This document shows, piece after piece, positions 33,105 through 43,603 of a DNA stretch of 46,366 nt (positions are counted from its first letter, which is position 1; the number at the start of each line of letters is the position of its first letter). The stretch spans positions 1-46,366 of the forward strand of contig NZ_JAGAXX010000049.1 in assembly GCF_017940815.1 (NCBI RefSeq), read 5' to 3'. The notes under the pieces were generated by a model. That model was not told the DNA's origin. It worked only from the letters and a program-made list of their open reading frames with translations, and did not search any database. The position numbers were made by a program, and so were the translations under genes. The stretch is from Methanobrevibacter sp. Its GTDB lineage: Archaea > Methanobacteriota > Methanobacteria > Methanobacteriales > Methanobacteriaceae.

Positions 33105-33995
33105 TTACTTTAAGATATCTAATAGATTAATGTTCTTATCTCCAAGTTTTCCATCGAAATTACCTGCAGATATTTTAATTACACCATCAAATTTTAAAGC
33201 AGCATCAATACCTGCTTTAACTGCATTGTTCATTGATTCCTCATCGATTGCATTAATTACAACTTCAGGAATGTAGTTAACGCCTTCAGGAACCTTGGAC
33301 TCATCGCCTAAAGTCTCCTTTAATGATGGGCAGTAAACATGATTGGTGGTCGGACCGATTTCCGGGAAATTTGTTTCAGGCTTTGAAGCAGCTGAACAAA
33401 TATCGAATGGTGCTGTTGCACCTTCAACTTCCATGATGGCATCAATGATTGCTTCACCGGCTTCAAGCACGGCTTCCGGAGTTTCACATAGATACCAGAA
33501 GTTACCTCCCATGGTCCCATCGTTTATTTTGAATTTCTCTTCAATTTGGAAATCAGGCACTGCAATAGGAACGTTGATCATTTTTCTTCCATATTCCTCA
33601 ACAATCCATTCATATCCATCACCGCAGTGACCTACAATGTCCATCATTTCAATATATTCATCACTGTCTTTATCAGAGTAATCAAAGATACGTGTGAACG
33701 GTTTGACCAATACGTCTTGTCTTAATCTGTAGGAAAGTTCAAATGCGAATTTTTCAACATCGTCACCGCCTAACCAGTATTGGACAATAGCACCATACCT
33801 TCCGTCAGGAGTTTCGGACTTGTCTAAAAATCCTTCAACACCCCCTTCAACCCTACCAATCACTGCACTAGGAGTTGAAGTTGAATCGTATGCTGCTCTT
33901 TTTACGATTTTTTCATTAGGGCCAGTAATCAATGCCCTTACATATTTTCCTTGAAATGCTTCAAAGAATGTGTCTTCTACTTTATCATAACTCAT
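33105..33995 (-). CDS. Formylmethanofuran:tetrahydromethanopterin formyltransferase paralogue (Eha-linked)
   Basis: A 296-residue Ftr-family protein. It retains the ftr opening [24 protein letters not shown], the [11 protein letters not shown] region, [25 protein letters not shown] and the end [22 protein letters not shown]. Ftr passes a formyl group from methanofuran to H4MPT in the methanogenic pathway. Methanobacteriales often carry a diverged second copy beside eha. Several charged and aromatic positions differ from canonical Ftr, so it may be structural or regulatory rather than a full catalyst. Confidence 0.88.
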   Translation of the reverse strand: MSYDKVEDTFFEAFQGKYVRALITGPNEKIVKRAAYDSTSTPSAVIGRVEGGVEGFLDKSETPDGRYGAIVQYWLGGDDVEKFAFELSYRLRQDVLVKPFTRIFDYSDKDSDEYIEMMDIVGHCGDGYEWIVEEYGRKMINVPIAVPDFQIEEKFKINDGTMGGNFWYLCETPEAVLEAGEAIIDAIMEVEGATAPFDICSAASKPETNFPEIGPTTNHVYCPSLKETLGDESKVPEGVNYIPEVVINAIDEESMNNAVKAGIDAALKFDGVIKISAGNFDGKLGDKNINLLDILK

Positions 33996-34003
33996 CTTTA
34001 CAC

Positions 34004-35047
34004 CTAACCTAATCCACCTATATCTTGACCACGGATATTATTTCTCATTTCCTTGCTTATTTTTAGGATATCCTCATAGTTTTCATCAGTGATTATTTGA
34101 ATTACAGGATATTCCTCTTTAAAAATTGAGAAAAATTCATTTTTTACATTTTCATTAATATTGTAGTCATTAAATAATTTTTCATAATCATTTGAGCCAT
34201 TATACTCATTTATAAATTCTAAAACTTTATCTTTGTCATGATCTGCATAAACGTTAGCGATTACTGCAGTCGCTATTGCACTTGGTGAGACAATTGCAAT
34301 TTCTGCCACATTCAATGGATATTCGTTTCCGTTGAATGATATGCTCACACCATTATTATTGCGGGCAAACTCCAATGGTTCGACATCAGTTATGCTGTCT
34401 CCAATGTAGAGGATTTCATTGACATCAATTCCATCCCTTTCGATTATCTCATCAATGGCCAGTTTCTTGCCTTGACCTCCAACAACTTCTATTTCCTTGA
34501 TTTTGTCATAGATTCCCATTTGGGTAATCTGTTTGAAGAATATGTCATCAAACAGCTCATAGTCTGTCGGATTTTCAAGTATTGATTTTTTGAATTCCTT
34601 GATTTTTTCAGTTTCTTCGACAGAAAGTTCAAGTGCATCCACATCCACATTTGTATAAAATGTGTTTTCAAATGGAACTTCCATATAATTGGAAACTGCT
34701 TCAATATACTGACCATAACTGGTGCTGACTATGTAAGTATTCATAGCTTCCTTCAAGTAATTCAATAGGAATTTTGAATCCCTGACTGAGTAGATATTGT
34801 TTTGGGAAAATTCAACCATATCATTATTCTTAAGGTTTTCAACCACAAAAAATGGCAAGATCAACTTTAAGGTGTTTCCTGCCTTATAGTTTTCTTTCTT
34901 GACAACATCCACCAGATAATCATCGTATAAACTGAGAATCTTGAATAATTCTCCACCGTCTTCAATGAAATTAGCAGCCAATTCAAATGCATTGTCATTC
35001 AAGGTCAGAGGACCTTCACAATCTGTAATAAATGATTTTTCAAACAT
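34004..35047 (-). CDS. ehaR: Energy-converting hydrogenase A subunit R (HAD-like)
   Basis: A 347-residue cytosolic protein of the archaeal HAD-like group. Motif I is [15 protein letters not shown] (residues 5-19), i.e. DxE rather than the phosphatase DxD. The later motif is [28 protein letters not shown] (about 217-244). It belongs to the eha gene set and is counted as a nonconserved hydrophilic subunit. Because motif I lacks the second Asp, catalytic phosphatase activity is doubtful. It starts 3 bases after the 10-cluster polyferredoxin. Confidence 0.82.
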   Translation of the reverse strand: MFEKSFITDCEGPLTLNDNAFELAANFIEDGGELFKILSLYDDYLVDVVKKENYKAGNTLKLILPFFVVENLKNNDMVEFSQNNIYSVRDSKFLLNYLKEAMNTYIVSTSYGQYIEAVSNYMEVPFENTFYTNVDVDALELSVEETEKIKEFKKSILENPTDYELFDDIFFKQITQMGIYDKIKEIEVVGGQGKKLAIDEIIERDGIDVNEILYIGDSITDVEPLEFARNNNGVSISFNGNEYPLNVAEIAIVSPSAIATAVIANVYADHDKDKVLEFINEYNGSNDYEKLFNDYNINENVKNEFFSIFKEEYPVIQIITDENYEDILKISKEMRNNIRGQDIGGLG

Positions 35048-35050
35048 GGT

Positions 35051-36412
35051 TCACCTGAAATTAACTATTCTAATCGCATCCAACGGACAGATTTCCTCAC
35101 AGGTTCTGCAGTAGATACATTTTTCGCTGTCGAAATCTATTGCATCATCCTCAGTCAATGACAACGCATCGGCAGGACAATTCTTTACACAAATCGCACA
35201 AGCCTGACACTTGTCCGCTGAAAGTGAAAAGTCACCAAGTCTTTGTTGATATAAATATGACCTCGCATAGTACAAATCGCTGTCCTTACTGTAGAAGTAA
35301 TCGTCATATGCACCGATAGCGTCAAATTGACAGACCTCAACACATTTTCCACAGTAAACACAATTGTCGTTGATGGTTATTGGATTTGGACCGTTCACCT
35401 CTATTGCATTTACAGGACAGACGTTGTAACATTCGCCACATGCTATACATTTCTTGTCATAAACCTCGATGTTCCTGTCCATCAGATAAGAACCGAAAAG
35501 CTTTGTGAACTTATCCACTTCAATACTGGAGTCCAAACTGATTTTCAACTCCCTTTCCATCATGTCATTTACCTTGCATTCGATGAAGTGCTCGAAGTTC
35601 TGGTCATTGAATTCCAACGCTATTGATTTTCCTACCTTTTCAAGAACCTTATTCAAACTGATCAAGTCAAGAGACAGCCTTTTGACATCATAATCTATGA
35701 TACTTGAAACTATATCATAGGATTTGATTTCACTGTACATCTTATAAGCTTTCTTACGTGATGAATACCTTATTGCTGTTGAAGGACATGAATGCATACA
35801 TTCCTCACATCTCGCACAGTATCCCGGGTTGATGTATGGCAACTTGTTGGTTCTTCCAACATTTATTGCACCCATTGACGGACATACCCTTGTACATGTC
35901 ATACAGCCAATACATTTGGCCTGGTTAACAACAATAGCCTTACCTCCCTTAACGGTCTTAGGAAGCAATTCACCATATTTGATTGCATCAGTAGGACATA
36001 CCCTGAAACAGAATCCGCATCTGACACAGGTGTCCTTATCGATTTTACTGTGAGGTTCGTTATTGCCGTCAGCCACAATGTGAATGGAACCGTTCTTACA
36101 TGCCTGGACACAGGCACCACATGCCTTACATAATTTTGTGTTGATGTTTGGAACGTTTTCCTTTAAAGGAGGGTCCATCTTAACATCCAATGATATTGCA
36201 TCAAACGGACAAGCGTTACGACATAATACACAACCAAAGCAAGTACTTTTCAGTTTAATGAGACCATCAGTTTCATCCATATATATCGCATCGATTGGAC
36301 ATGACTCCAAACATGGCTTGTCACTACATTCAGCACATTTTGTCTGGTCCACAACATAGTCGACGTCCACGTGTCTCAATGGTCTTGGTGTTTTAGTAAA
36401 ACTATCTATCAT
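35051..36412 (-). CDS. ehaQ: Polyferredoxin, 10[4Fe-4S] (Eha)
   Basis: About 453 residues with ten 4Fe-4S cluster motifs, including CAECSDKPCLESCP, CFGCVLCRNACP, CKACGACVQACKNG, CVRCGFCFRVCP, CIGCMTCTRVCP, CARCEECMHSCP, CIACGECYNVCP, CVYCGKCVEVCQ, CQACAICVKNCP and CIYCRTCEEICP. A 10-cluster polyferredoxin is a known Eha subunit. The ATG at 36412 (GGAGTGA before it) is preferred over the GTG at 36421, which would overlap the previous gene. It likely wires Eha to soluble ferredoxin or to formylmethanofuran dehydrogenase. Confidence 0.9.
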   Translation of the reverse strand: MIDSFTKTPRPLRHVDVDYVVDQTKCAECSDKPCLESCPIDAIYMDETDGLIKLKSTCFGCVLCRNACPFDAISLDVKMDPPLKENVPNINTKLCKACGACVQACKNGSIHIVADGNNEPHSKIDKDTCVRCGFCFRVCPTDAIKYGELLPKTVKGGKAIVVNQAKCIGCMTCTRVCPSMGAINVGRTNKLPYINPGYCARCEECMHSCPSTAIRYSSRKKAYKMYSEIKSYDIVSSIIDYDVKRLSLDLISLNKVLEKVGKSIALEFNDQNFEHFIECKVNDMMERELKISLDSSIEVDKFTKLFGSYLMDRNIEVYDKKCIACGECYNVCPVNAIEVNGPNPITINDNCVYCGKCVEVCQFDAIGAYDDYFYSKDSDLYYARSYLYQQRLGDFSLSADKCQACAICVKNCPADALSLTEDDAIDFDSEKCIYCRTCEEICPLDAIRIVNFR

Positions 36413-36417
36413 AACAC

Positions 36418-37446
36418 TCACTCCATAAATAAATCATCATTCAGATTAGATGCCTTTACGGTAACATGAATATTCTCGCCGTCTTCCAGCGAGAATTTGG
36501 AAATGAAGTACTTGATTACTGAAAACGGACATGTCTGGTAACAAATACTGCATCTTAAACATCTATCCTTATCTCTTACAATTGTATCTTCAGCCTCATC
36601 AAATGAAATGCATCCTGTTGGACAATCCGGAATACACAATTGACATTTTTTACATTTGTCCTTATCCCAATCGATGATTCTGACTTTAAGCCTGTTAACG
36701 GCATTGACAATTATTTCCAATGCAATTTCATCATCCGGAATGATTTTTAAAGCCTTATCCCAAATGTCGGATACAGGCACATCATACTGCAGAAGGTCAT
36801 TTTTGTCCAATGCCCTCAAGTCCTCTTCCTTGGAGTTGATGTAATTTTCAAGATAATCCACACATAAAAGAATCAAATCCTTTTGGTCTTGAAGGTTATC
36901 CACAAACACTGCCTTCATTGCACCGTTCACTGGACATACATCCACACATTCTCCACAGGAGATACATTTGAGCTGATCAACCACAACCTTGCCGTCAACT
37001 TCACTTATCGCATCAACAGGACATTTCTTTAAACATTTCTTACATTTAATACATAGATAATCGTCAACAATGTATTGCCTTTTTGATGGAATTATATTGA
37101 ATTCAGGTAAGATGAAATGATTTACCCCACATTCCAATGTTTTCGGATCTGTCGGACACACTTCCGCACAAAAACCGCAACGGATACAAGCTCCCGGCTT
37201 GATTACCGGATAGGTCAATCCTGCACCTTCCTCAGAATCCTCATCACGAACCAGCTTGATTGCATTTGGTGAAGGGCATGAAACTGTACATGCACCGCAA
37301 CCGATACAATATTCCTTATTGACCTTTGGGAAATCCCTGAAACGTTCTGGCTTTTCAGAAATCTCCGGTTCGTTTTTCGCATTTGCAAAAGCGTCGACCC
37401 ATGCCTTTCTTGCAAAGTCGTAAATGTACCATATTAAGGATGACAT
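36418..37446 (-). CDS. ehaP: Polyferredoxin, 6[4Fe-4S] (Eha)
   Basis: A 342-residue polyferredoxin with six motifs: CIGCGACTVSCPSPNAI, CIRCGFCAEVCP, CIKCKKCLKKCP, CISCGECVDVCP, CKKCQLCIPDCP and CLRCSICYQTCP. The count matches the 6[4Fe-4S] subunit of Eha described from Methanothermobacter. A helix-rich section without cysteines separates motifs 4 and 5 (about 180-260). It starts one base after the large hydrogenase subunit, the place expected for the electron-wire subunit. Confidence 0.92.
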   Translation of the reverse strand: MSSLIWYIYDFARKAWVDAFANAKNEPEISEKPERFRDFPKVNKEYCIGCGACTVSCPSPNAIKLVRDEDSEEGAGLTYPVIKPGACIRCGFCAEVCPTDPKTLECGVNHFILPEFNIIPSKRQYIVDDYLCIKCKKCLKKCPVDAISEVDGKVVVDQLKCISCGECVDVCPVNGAMKAVFVDNLQDQKDLILLCVDYLENYINSKEEDLRALDKNDLLQYDVPVSDIWDKALKIIPDDEIALEIIVNAVNRLKVRIIDWDKDKCKKCQLCIPDCPTGCISFDEAEDTIVRDKDRCLRCSICYQTCPFSVIKYFISKFSLEDGENIHVTVKASNLNDDLFME

Positions 37447-37447
37447 T

Positions 37448-38572
37448 CTATATCACCTCATCAAACTTCTTGATTGAGGTTTTTCCTGCCTCATTGGTTA
37501 TTGCCACCCTTTCAGCACATGCAACACAAGGGTCGCTGGTTGCATATGTAGCTACAGCATCTGCAACGGTTGGAACATCACGAATCATGTATTTGGCACA
37601 TGAGTCCATATTTGCAATACTTGGAGTCCTGATTGAAATGTTCTTGATCAGATTACCGTTAGTTTCAATCATGTAGGTTACTTCACCACGAGGAGCCTCG
37701 TTTTGACGCATTGCATAACCAGATTTTAAATCTACAGGAGTACGTACTTCACCTTTCGGTATGTTTTCTATTGCTTGTCTGATTAAACTTATTGATTCAG
37801 GTATTTCATCAAATCTAGTTAATGTTCTTGCGTAGTTATCCCCTTCGGTTCTTCTGATAACCTTAAAGTCAAAGTAATCATCATAAGTGTAATGGCCCTT
37901 ACGGAAATCCTCTTTTATTCCTGATGCCCTTCCGATAGGTCCGACAGCCCTTCCTTTGATAGCTTCTTTTTTAGTCATTACCCCTATTCCTTTACATCTT
38001 AAAGCCAATGCAGGACCTTCAGCAAACAATTGCCTTGTCCGTTCAAATCCTTCTTCAATGATATCAAGGTTCTTGAGTATTGCATCGAAGTGGCGCTCAT
38101 CTGCATCCATCCTCACACCACCCACAACGTTCCAACCCATGTTAACACGGTTACCGGTTAACAATTCGATTGAATCCATTGCATATTCCCTTAACTCCAG
38201 AACATGCATGAACAATGTTTCATGATCCATTGATTTGAAAAAGGTAGAATTTCCAAGCAAGTGGCTTTGAATTCTATCCAATTCGTTTGTAATGACTCTC
38301 AAGAATTGAGCTCTTGGCGGAACATCAACATCAGAAATCTGCTCGATTGTCTCTGCAAAGGTTTGGGTGTGCTCATATGAACAGATACCACATACCCTTT
38401 CGGACAAGTAGATTCCTTTCTGCCAGGTTTTTCCTTCAATTATCTTTTCAATTCCCCTATGAACATAACCGTATTCAATTTCTGCTTTAACAACCCTTTC
38501 ACCTTCAGTTTGAAGTCTTAATCTGATAGGTTCTTTTAAAGCTGGGTGAATTGGACCAATAGGCACTATCAT
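37448..38572 (-). CDS. ehaO: Energy-converting hydrogenase A large catalytic subunit
   Basis: A 374-residue NiFe-hydrogenase large subunit of the membrane-bound group 4 type. The two nickel-binding motifs are present: [14 protein letters not shown] near the N-terminus (about 59-72) and [10 protein letters not shown] near the C-terminus. No C-terminal processing extension is seen, as usual for group 4 enzymes. It consumes H2 to reduce ferredoxin, driven by the ion gradient through the membrane subunits. It overlaps the small-subunit gene by 4 bases. Confidence 0.95.
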   Translation of the reverse strand: MIVPIGPIHPALKEPIRLRLQTEGERVVKAEIEYGYVHRGIEKIIEGKTWQKGIYLSERVCGICSYEHTQTFAETIEQISDVDVPPRAQFLRVITNELDRIQSHLLGNSTFFKSMDHETLFMHVLELREYAMDSIELLTGNRVNMGWNVVGGVRMDADERHFDAILKNLDIIEEGFERTRQLFAEGPALALRCKGIGVMTKKEAIKGRAVGPIGRASGIKEDFRKGHYTYDDYFDFKVIRRTEGDNYARTLTRFDEIPESISLIRQAIENIPKGEVRTPVDLKSGYAMRQNEAPRGEVTYMIETNGNLIKNISIRTPSIANMDSCAKYMIRDVPTVADAVATYATSDPCVACAERVAITNEAGKTSIKKFDEVI

Positions 38573-39018
38573 TTTTGTTCCCTCCCACGATCAGCAATAG
38601 CTTGAGGTCCAACGGCAAGGATAGCTTCCAATATTTCACTAGGCCTTGGCGGACAACCTGGAATTTCTGCTGCAACCGGAATGAAATTTGACGCAGGAGC
38701 ATTCACATGACCTCCCTCTTGGGCAAACACGTCTCCGGATATTGGGCAGTTTCCAACCGCTACCGCTATTTTTGGTTCAGGAGCCTTATCATAAATTCTT
38801 TTTAAATTATCTTTCCATTGTTCGGTGACAGCACCGGTTAACAACAGAACATCAGCTTCACGAGGATTGTTGTGAACATAGATACCGAATTGCTCTAAAT
38901 CGTATCTTGGAGATAATAATGCAACGCATTCAACATCGCATCCATTACATCCGCCACAATTTACGATACAGACGTGAATAGAGCTTTTTCTCACAACATC
39001 CTTAATAGCATCTAACAT
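38569..39018 (-). CDS. ehaN: Energy-converting hydrogenase A small subunit
   Basis: A 149-residue NuoB/HycG-like subunit that carries the proximal 4Fe-4S cluster. The ligand pattern is [26 protein letters not shown] at the N-terminus, [13 protein letters not shown] in the middle and [15 protein letters not shown] towards the end. It passes electrons between the NiFe site and the polyferredoxins. It begins after GAGGGAGTACA and overlaps the large-subunit gene. Confidence 0.94.
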   Translation of the reverse strand: MLDAIKDVVRKSSIHVCIVNCGGCNGCDVECVALLSPRYDLEQFGIYVHNNPREADVLLLTGAVTEQWKDNLKRIYDKAPEPKIAVAVGNCPISGDVFAQEGGHVNAPASNFIPVAAEIPGCPPRPSEILEAILAVGPQAIADRGREQK

Positions 39019-39051
39019 TGTACTCCCTCTTTTTGTATAAATTTATAAACG

Positions 39052-39444
39052 TTAATATTCTGATTTTTCCTTTAGTAAATCAAATAATTCTAGTTGACCT
39101 TCTTTTAATGCATCTTCATAACTTTTTCCTGATTTGACTTCATCAACTAGCTTCTCCTTAAGTTTGTCTCCTTCCTCTTCAGTTAGAATATTCAAGTAAC
39201 CGACGAACCAACATAACCTCAAGTCGGCATGAAACTTCTTTGAAAGACATAACCTGTCAGCTATGTCGAATGTTCCATGAAATGCCTCCAATGTGGACAT
39301 GTCAAACAATTTGAAGAAGACCTCTTTTAACTCTTCAGGTGTGCATTCAAAATCTTTTGAAAGTGGATCTATTATATCTCTTTGCCATGCATAACTTCCA
39401 AGTATTCTTTCTTTCATCAATATCATTTTAGATTCATCATCCAT
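39052..39444 (-). CDS. ehaM: Energy-converting hydrogenase A subunit M (hydrophilic)
   Basis: About 130 residues, soluble and helical (RILGSYAWQRDIIDPLSKDFECTPEELKEVFFKLFDMSTLEAFHGTFD). It has no cofactor motif. Its position, directly between the membrane block and the NiFe small subunit, identifies it as one of the nonconserved hydrophilic subunits of Eha. The ATG at 39444 has GAGGTG upstream; a GTG at 39453 is open but less well placed. Its biochemical role is unknown. Confidence 0.78.
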   Translation of the reverse strand: MDDESKMILMKERILGSYAWQRDIIDPLSKDFECTPEELKEVFFKLFDMSTLEAFHGTFDIADRLCLSKKFHADLRLCWFVGYLNILTEEEGDKLKEKLVDEVKSGKSYEDALKEGQLELFDLLKEKSEY

Positions 39445-39454
39445 GCAAAACACC

Positions 39455-39757
39455 TCATACTGTCCAGTGCATTAGGAAATACACAACAATTGCTATAATT
39501 AATCCCACTGCACTTTCTTTTCTACCATATCCTGGCCTTTCTCCCATTATAAATCCTGCAAGGAGAAAACCGATACCAGATAAAATAACATTTCCTGCAT
39601 TGAACGCCAAGACCCATCCGACGATGGAGATGATTGCTGCAACAGTATTGAAGTCTGTCACTGCAACAAATGCCTCACCATGTTGCTTGTAGCTGTAAAG
39701 CAATCCCAAAATGGACCCGACAACAAATGCAATTATGTAAATCATATAATCTAACAT
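39455..39757 (-). CDS. ehaL: Energy-converting hydrogenase A subunit L (membrane)
   Basis: A 100-residue integral membrane subunit with three hydrophobic helices (about 1-18, 33-52 and 80-97; MIYIIAFVVGSILGLLYSY, VAAIISIVGWVLAFNAGNVIL and SAVGLIIAIVVYFLM). Small loops carry ERPGYGRKES. No catalytic residues. Assigned by gene order and size. Confidence 0.78.
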   Translation of the reverse strand: MLDYMIYIIAFVVGSILGLLYSYKQHGEAFVAVTDFNTVAAIISIVGWVLAFNAGNVILSGIGFLLAGFIMGERPGYGRKESAVGLIIAIVVYFLMHWTV

Positions 39758-39765
39758 AATATCTC

Positions 39766-40020
39766 CTACATAGGTTTATAAAGTAATATAAATGAGCATA
39801 TAATTGCTAAAAATGTAATCACAAAACATAATTTCTCAATGCTTTCAATCTTATGTGAAAAATTGCCTTTGGACAACAATACGAATGCTGTTAAGACCAC
39901 ACCGATTATTATGATTGGAGCAATCAGATAAGAATGCAATGCTGTAGTCAACAATCCCACAACAATGACACCTATAGCAACCAATGCGGTTAAATAAACA
40001 ATAACGTTTTCACTCTTCAT
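39766..40020 (-). CDS. ehaK: Energy-converting hydrogenase A subunit K (membrane)
   Basis: An 84-residue, three-helix membrane subunit ([59 protein letters not shown]). The start at 40020 overlaps the ehaJ stop by 4 bases (ATGA), whereas the longer frame that is open upstream would lie inside ehaJ. Assigned by order. Confidence 0.78.
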   Translation of the reverse strand: MKSENVIVYLTALVAIGVIVVGLLTTALHSYLIAPIIIIGVVLTAFVLLSKGNFSHKIESIEKLCFVITFLAIICSFILLYKPM

Positions 40021-40889
40021 GCTACCACTCCAGTAAATATCATTACTATTGTACCAAAGAAGCATATGGCTCCAATAGTGATTTGAGTCATGACTGAATG
40101 ATTTGGACTGAAAATCGGTGTTGTAGCGTTAATGAAACCGGTTATGAATGTTATGACAATCATTCCTATTAGGTATCCAACAGCGTTTAATGGTCCAAAG
40201 AAAATTGTTAAAAATACCCAAAGCATAACATACCATGCGATTGATTCTGAGAAATGCATGAATCCTCTTAAAAGACCGTAATGTTCGGTTTCAAATCCTG
40301 AAATTAAAGCCTTATCCTTTGTAATCGCAAACGGAGAGTAAGGGGATTTTGTAATTATCAGCATGAAAAACATCAATGCCGCAAGCGGAATTGTGTAGAT
40401 TAACGGTCCGTGAACTGATTGATAGGTTATGATTTCCCCAATGTTCATTGTACCGGTGACCAGATAGACAAACACAATAGCTGCAAACAATGGAAGCTCT
40501 GTTGCCGCTGAAAGAACAGCCCTCACACAGCTCAATTTACCGTAAGGTGAACCGGAACTTGATCCTGAGTTATGCTCAACAATCTTGTAGACCGCATAAA
40601 CACCAAATAATATGAGTAATGAATCATGAGCCACAGGTCCTGCAATTACTCCAACAACCCATATTAATGCAAGGATAAATGTGATTCCTATATAAAATGG
40701 TTTGGAAACTGTTTTTGGGAAACCTGTTTCTTTAAAGAAAAATTTCAATGAATGCAACAAGTGCTGTATTATAGGTGGACCTGGACGTCTCTGAACACGT
40801 GCCATGATTTTTCTATGCAATCCCAAAAGCAGGCTTCCTGCCAGGAATGCAATAATAACTTGAATTAAAATATTTGCCATCAAATTCAT
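40017..40889 (-). CDS. ehaJ: Energy-converting hydrogenase A subunit J (NuoH-like)
   Basis: A 290-residue membrane protein of the NuoH/HycD family, the subunit that couples the hydrogenase module to the ion channel. It opens with [50 protein letters not shown], the conserved polar loop, and has about seven helices. The [21 protein letters not shown] segment is the quinone-site-like loop. Start 40889 fits GGTGGTAAT immediately upstream. Confidence 0.92.
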   Translation of the reverse strand: MNLMANILIQVIIAFLAGSLLLGLHRKIMARVQRRPGPPIIQHLLHSLKFFFKETGFPKTVSKPFYIGITFILALIWVVGVIAGPVAHDSLLILFGVYAVYKIVEHNSGSSSGSPYGKLSCVRAVLSAATELPLFAAIVFVYLVTGTMNIGEIITYQSVHGPLIYTIPLAALMFFMLIITKSPYSPFAITKDKALISGFETEHYGLLRGFMHFSESIAWYVMLWVFLTIFFGPLNAVGYLIGMIVITFITGFINATTPIFSPNHSVMTQITIGAICFFGTIVMIFTGVVA

Positions 40890-40898
40890 ATTACCACC

Positions 40899-41114
40899 CT
40901 AATATCCAGTAAATGGTTCTTTCAACCTTCCTTCTACATCTTCAGGTTTCGGTTTGGCCATTGTCAATAGGCCTAAAGATAAAACCCATGCTGGAATACC
41001 GAACATAGCAACTGTATAAACTATCCATGCGTCAAAGTCTATAACCAAGCATGCAAGGATTGCTATTGTTGATAATACCAATACTATAATACTAACGATT
41101 TTTTGACTAACCAT
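40899..41114 (-). CDS. ehaI: Energy-converting hydrogenase A subunit I (membrane)
   Basis: A 71-residue two-helix membrane protein (KIVSIIVLVLSTIAILACLVI and WIVYTVAMFGIPAWVLSLGLL) with a charged end (KPKPEDVEGRLKEPFTGY). The ATG at 41114 has GTGGTT spaced before it; a GTG at 41123, immediately after the ehaH stop, is also open. Assigned by order and size. Confidence 0.75.
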   Translation of the reverse strand: MVSQKIVSIIVLVLSTIAILACLVIDFDAWIVYTVAMFGIPAWVLSLGLLTMAKPKPEDVEGRLKEPFTGY

Positions 41115-41123
41115 TCTAACCAC

Positions 41124-41798
41124 TTACCACAATACCAATAATAATATTTCAACGGCTCTTACAATAATGAATAATGAACTTAAGTGAATTATAACAATGA
41201 ATGGAGAACCAGGAGTCCTGAACATCTCTGCTTTGCTTGCAAAGAATGGGGCCACTCCACTTTCACCTAAAATTCCAATCAACATCAATATCGCACCAAA
41301 CACTACCATCGGACTTGCAGGCATTTGGGACAATACTGCAAGGGATAATGTACCTGTTGAAGCTAAAATGATAGCTGCTCCACCAAATAACGGCAGGCTG
41401 CACATCATGGCGATTAAACCGTAATTGAAAGCTGAGTTTAAAACGCTTGTCTGTTTAACTGCAGATACGATACCGATGTTTAATATTCCCACCAAAGCCA
41501 TGAACAGTGTGAAGTTAAATAAATCTCCAGTAATCATTGCTCCAGCGGAGGCGATACCACATATTATTGATAAAAATCTTCTTTGCCTAAATTCTTTTTC
41601 ATCCACTTTGACTTCCGCAACACCTAATGTGTTGAATTTGGATGCCTCAACTTGTGTTTCAGGTTTACTTATGGCAATAAGGAATGTGAAACCAAGCAGC
41701 ACCGCAAAAAGGAACAAGTTAAACGGATTTATGTAAAGTACAATATCTCCAAGCGGAATTGTTCCAAGTAAATCTCCTCCAAGTGTAACAAAATCCAT
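41124..41798 (-). CDS. ehaH: Energy-converting hydrogenase A subunit H (antiporter-like)
   Basis: A 224-residue membrane subunit with about six helices. [28 protein letters not shown] and [33 protein letters not shown] resemble the NuoN/MrpD proton-channel family, but the protein is less than half the usual length. It is therefore a compact version of the ion-translocating subunit of complex I-like enzymes. EhaG, six bases upstream, may supply additional helices. Confidence 0.85.
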   Translation of the reverse strand: MDFVTLGGDLLGTIPLGDIVLYINPFNLFLFAVLLGFTFLIAISKPETQVEASKFNTLGVAEVKVDEKEFRQRRFLSIICGIASAGAMITGDLFNFTLFMALVGILNIGIVSAVKQTSVLNSAFNYGLIAMMCSLPLFGGAAIILASTGTLSLAVLSQMPASPMVVFGAILMLIGILGESGVAPFFASKAEMFRTPGSPFIVIIHLSSLFIIVRAVEILLLVLW

Positions 41799-41804
41799 AT
41801 TATC

Positions 41805-42488
41805 CTACTCCTTATCAATATCCTCTCTCATAAGCAGGCCTATTAAACCCACTTTGGATGCTACTTTCAGTAATAGTCCACATGCTGCCAAGAATAAACT
41901 TAATAACCAATATTGCGGTGTGACGAAGAACAGTAAAAATCCTATAATCCATAAACACCATGCAATACCGGAAACACCAGCGATACCGTCAAGCACAAGC
42001 ACTGGAAGTCCTCTTGCTTTTTTGGATAAAGCGTACAGTACAATTCCTCCACCAGCTACTGCTCCTCCAGTAAAACCAGTCAGGAATATACCATATGCTA
42101 TTAAAATCAATGCTATGAAATTTGGCGCAGTAGTCATGATTTCCATATCAAGTGAAAATGCCTGTGGGAACAGTGAAGATGACCTTTTGAGATTTGCTCT
42201 TGGATCCTGTTCGATTTTACGCATTTCACGTGTGATAAGAATTTCTGAAATGGCCAATGTCTCAGCCAGTTCAACTACCAAACCAGGTAAGATCAACGCT
42301 TCCGCAAGGTCTGTTCCGACCGCAGAAACAACGAATATCATTGCAAGACCAACAATGTCAGTGAGGATAAGAATGTGAATCTCTTCCCTTTTCATTGCAA
42401 TCGCCATGGTTCCGATGAAACCTATGATCAATCCTGCATAGATTGCAGGCAAATACATGCTAATGAACTCTTGAGGAACATACAACAT
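41805..42488 (-). CDS. ehaG: Energy-converting hydrogenase A subunit G (membrane)
   Basis: A 227-residue membrane protein with six to seven helices. [56 protein letters not shown] contains acidic residues within a helix (E in VELAE) that could take part in ion movement. It starts where ehaF ends (TGATG overlap) and precedes the antiporter-like ehaH. Confidence 0.85.
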   Translation of the reverse strand: MLYVPQEFISMYLPAIYAGLIIGFIGTMAIAMKREEIHILILTDIVGLAMIFVVSAVGTDLAEALILPGLVVELAETLAISEILITREMRKIEQDPRANLKRSSSLFPQAFSLDMEIMTTAPNFIALILIAYGIFLTGFTGGAVAGGGIVLYALSKKARGLPVLVLDGIAGVSGIAWCLWIIGFLLFFVTPQYWLLSLFLAACGLLLKVASKVGLIGLLMREDIDKE

Positions 42489-43081
42489 CAGTTATCCCTC
42501 CTAAGTTGTTTTGACCTTGCCTTAATGTCATTTGCCTTAACCTCATTAGCCACATGAGTGGAATCGGTTATGGCCTTTTTGAAGTCTTTCTTGATTTCAT
42601 CCTCATCATTCTTTCTGTTCATGGTGTAATTGACAGACAGCCATGAAGCGATGATGAATGACATCATCAAAATGCTTGATTCAAGGATTGTATCGAATCC
42701 CCTTGTGTAATACAATATCTCATCAATCAGTCCACCAGGGGATGAGTAAATGGATGTACCGAAGTACGGTGAAATTGATGATATCCATTGGGCCAATGGA
42801 GACATGTATCCTGTAATCATTCCCAGACTTGCCGCATTGTCCGGATATTGCGGATTAATCTCTCCCGGTGCGACTAAAACCTCGCCACCCCGGTCATAAG
42901 GTGCGATTGCCAAACCTTCATCAATTTGCTCCTGTGGAGCAGGTCTAGGATACAATTGATCAGGATTCAGTGCCATCGGCACAATCAAACCAACGATTAG
43001 AATTATTCCAAGGCTAAATGCAAATAGACGTGGAATGTTTTTAGGGTCAGCCAGCTTATTCCATAAAACTCCTATTCTCAT
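42488..43081 (-). CDS. ehaF: Energy-converting hydrogenase A subunit F (membrane)
   Basis: A 197-residue subunit: one N-terminal helix ([20 protein letters not shown]), a long extracytoplasmic-like loop rich in Pro/Gly ([41 protein letters not shown]), a second helix near 140 ([19 protein letters not shown]) and a basic cytosolic tail. Overlaps ehaE by 4 bases. Confidence 0.83.
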   Translation of the reverse strand: MRIGVLWNKLADPKNIPRLFAFSLGIILIVGLIVPMALNPDQLYPRPAPQEQIDEGLAIAPYDRGGEVLVAPGEINPQYPDNAASLGMITGYMSPLAQWISSISPYFGTSIYSSPGGLIDEILYYTRGFDTILESSILMMSFIIASWLSVNYTMNRKNDEDEIKKDFKKAITDSTHVANEVKANDIKARSKQLRRDN

Positions 43082-43338
43082 ACGTCTGCCCCCATCTCTT
43101 CTAAACGAATAATAGCTCTGAATAAAATTAAACTAATGATAACTGTTGTTGCAAGCAATGTCAACAATGCCAACACATGATTGTAGCATAAAAGCACTAG
43201 ACATACTCCAATTGATGCAACTTCAGTGTTGAATGTCCTTACAACTGGATCGTTAACTCCCGGACCCCAAGCAGTAGCAATACTTCCTATTATTGCTAGA
43301 AAAATTCCAAAGTAGAAAAATAATGAAACATCTATCAT
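43078..43338 (-). CDS. ehaE: Energy-converting hydrogenase A subunit E (membrane)
   Basis: An 86-residue, two- to three-helix membrane protein ([53 protein letters not shown]). Similar in size and pattern to small MrpF/MnhG-type subunits of Na+/H+ antiporters. Its ATG overlaps the ehaD stop (TAATG). Confidence 0.82.
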   Translation of the reverse strand: MIDVSLFFYFGIFLAIIGSIATAWGPGVNDPVVRTFNTEVASIGVCLVLLCYNHVLALLTLLATTVIISLILFRAIIRLEEMGADV

Positions 43339-43601
43339 TATGCATCACCACTTGCAATTTTCTTTGTTCTGATTTCTTTGATCTTAACAATAGATAAGAT
43401 AAATACTAAAGTTGACAATGGACCTGCCAAAGCCGCAAACATCGCAACATCCAAATATTTGAATAGAACAATAACTAAAACAAATCCTGCATCAAGTATT
43501 GAAAACATTATGACCTTATCCAACGGCCTTTTCAGGAATATTATACCGAATGCCCCGATAACCATTAAAGCTATTGCGATAATTGATACGAAAAACTCCA
43601 C
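43338..43601 (-). CDS. ehaD: Energy-converting hydrogenase A subunit D (membrane)
   Basis: An 87-residue, three-helix membrane protein ([61 protein letters not shown]). It resembles MrpB/NuoJ-type small subunits. Translation begins at GTG 43601, with GGAGG in the end of ehaC as its binding site. Confidence 0.82.
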   Translation of the reverse strand: MEFFVSIIAIALMVIGAFGIIFLKRPLDKVIMFSILDAGFVLVIVLFKYLDVAMFAALAGPLSTLVFILSIVKIKEIRTKKIASGDA

Positions 43602-43603
43602 TT

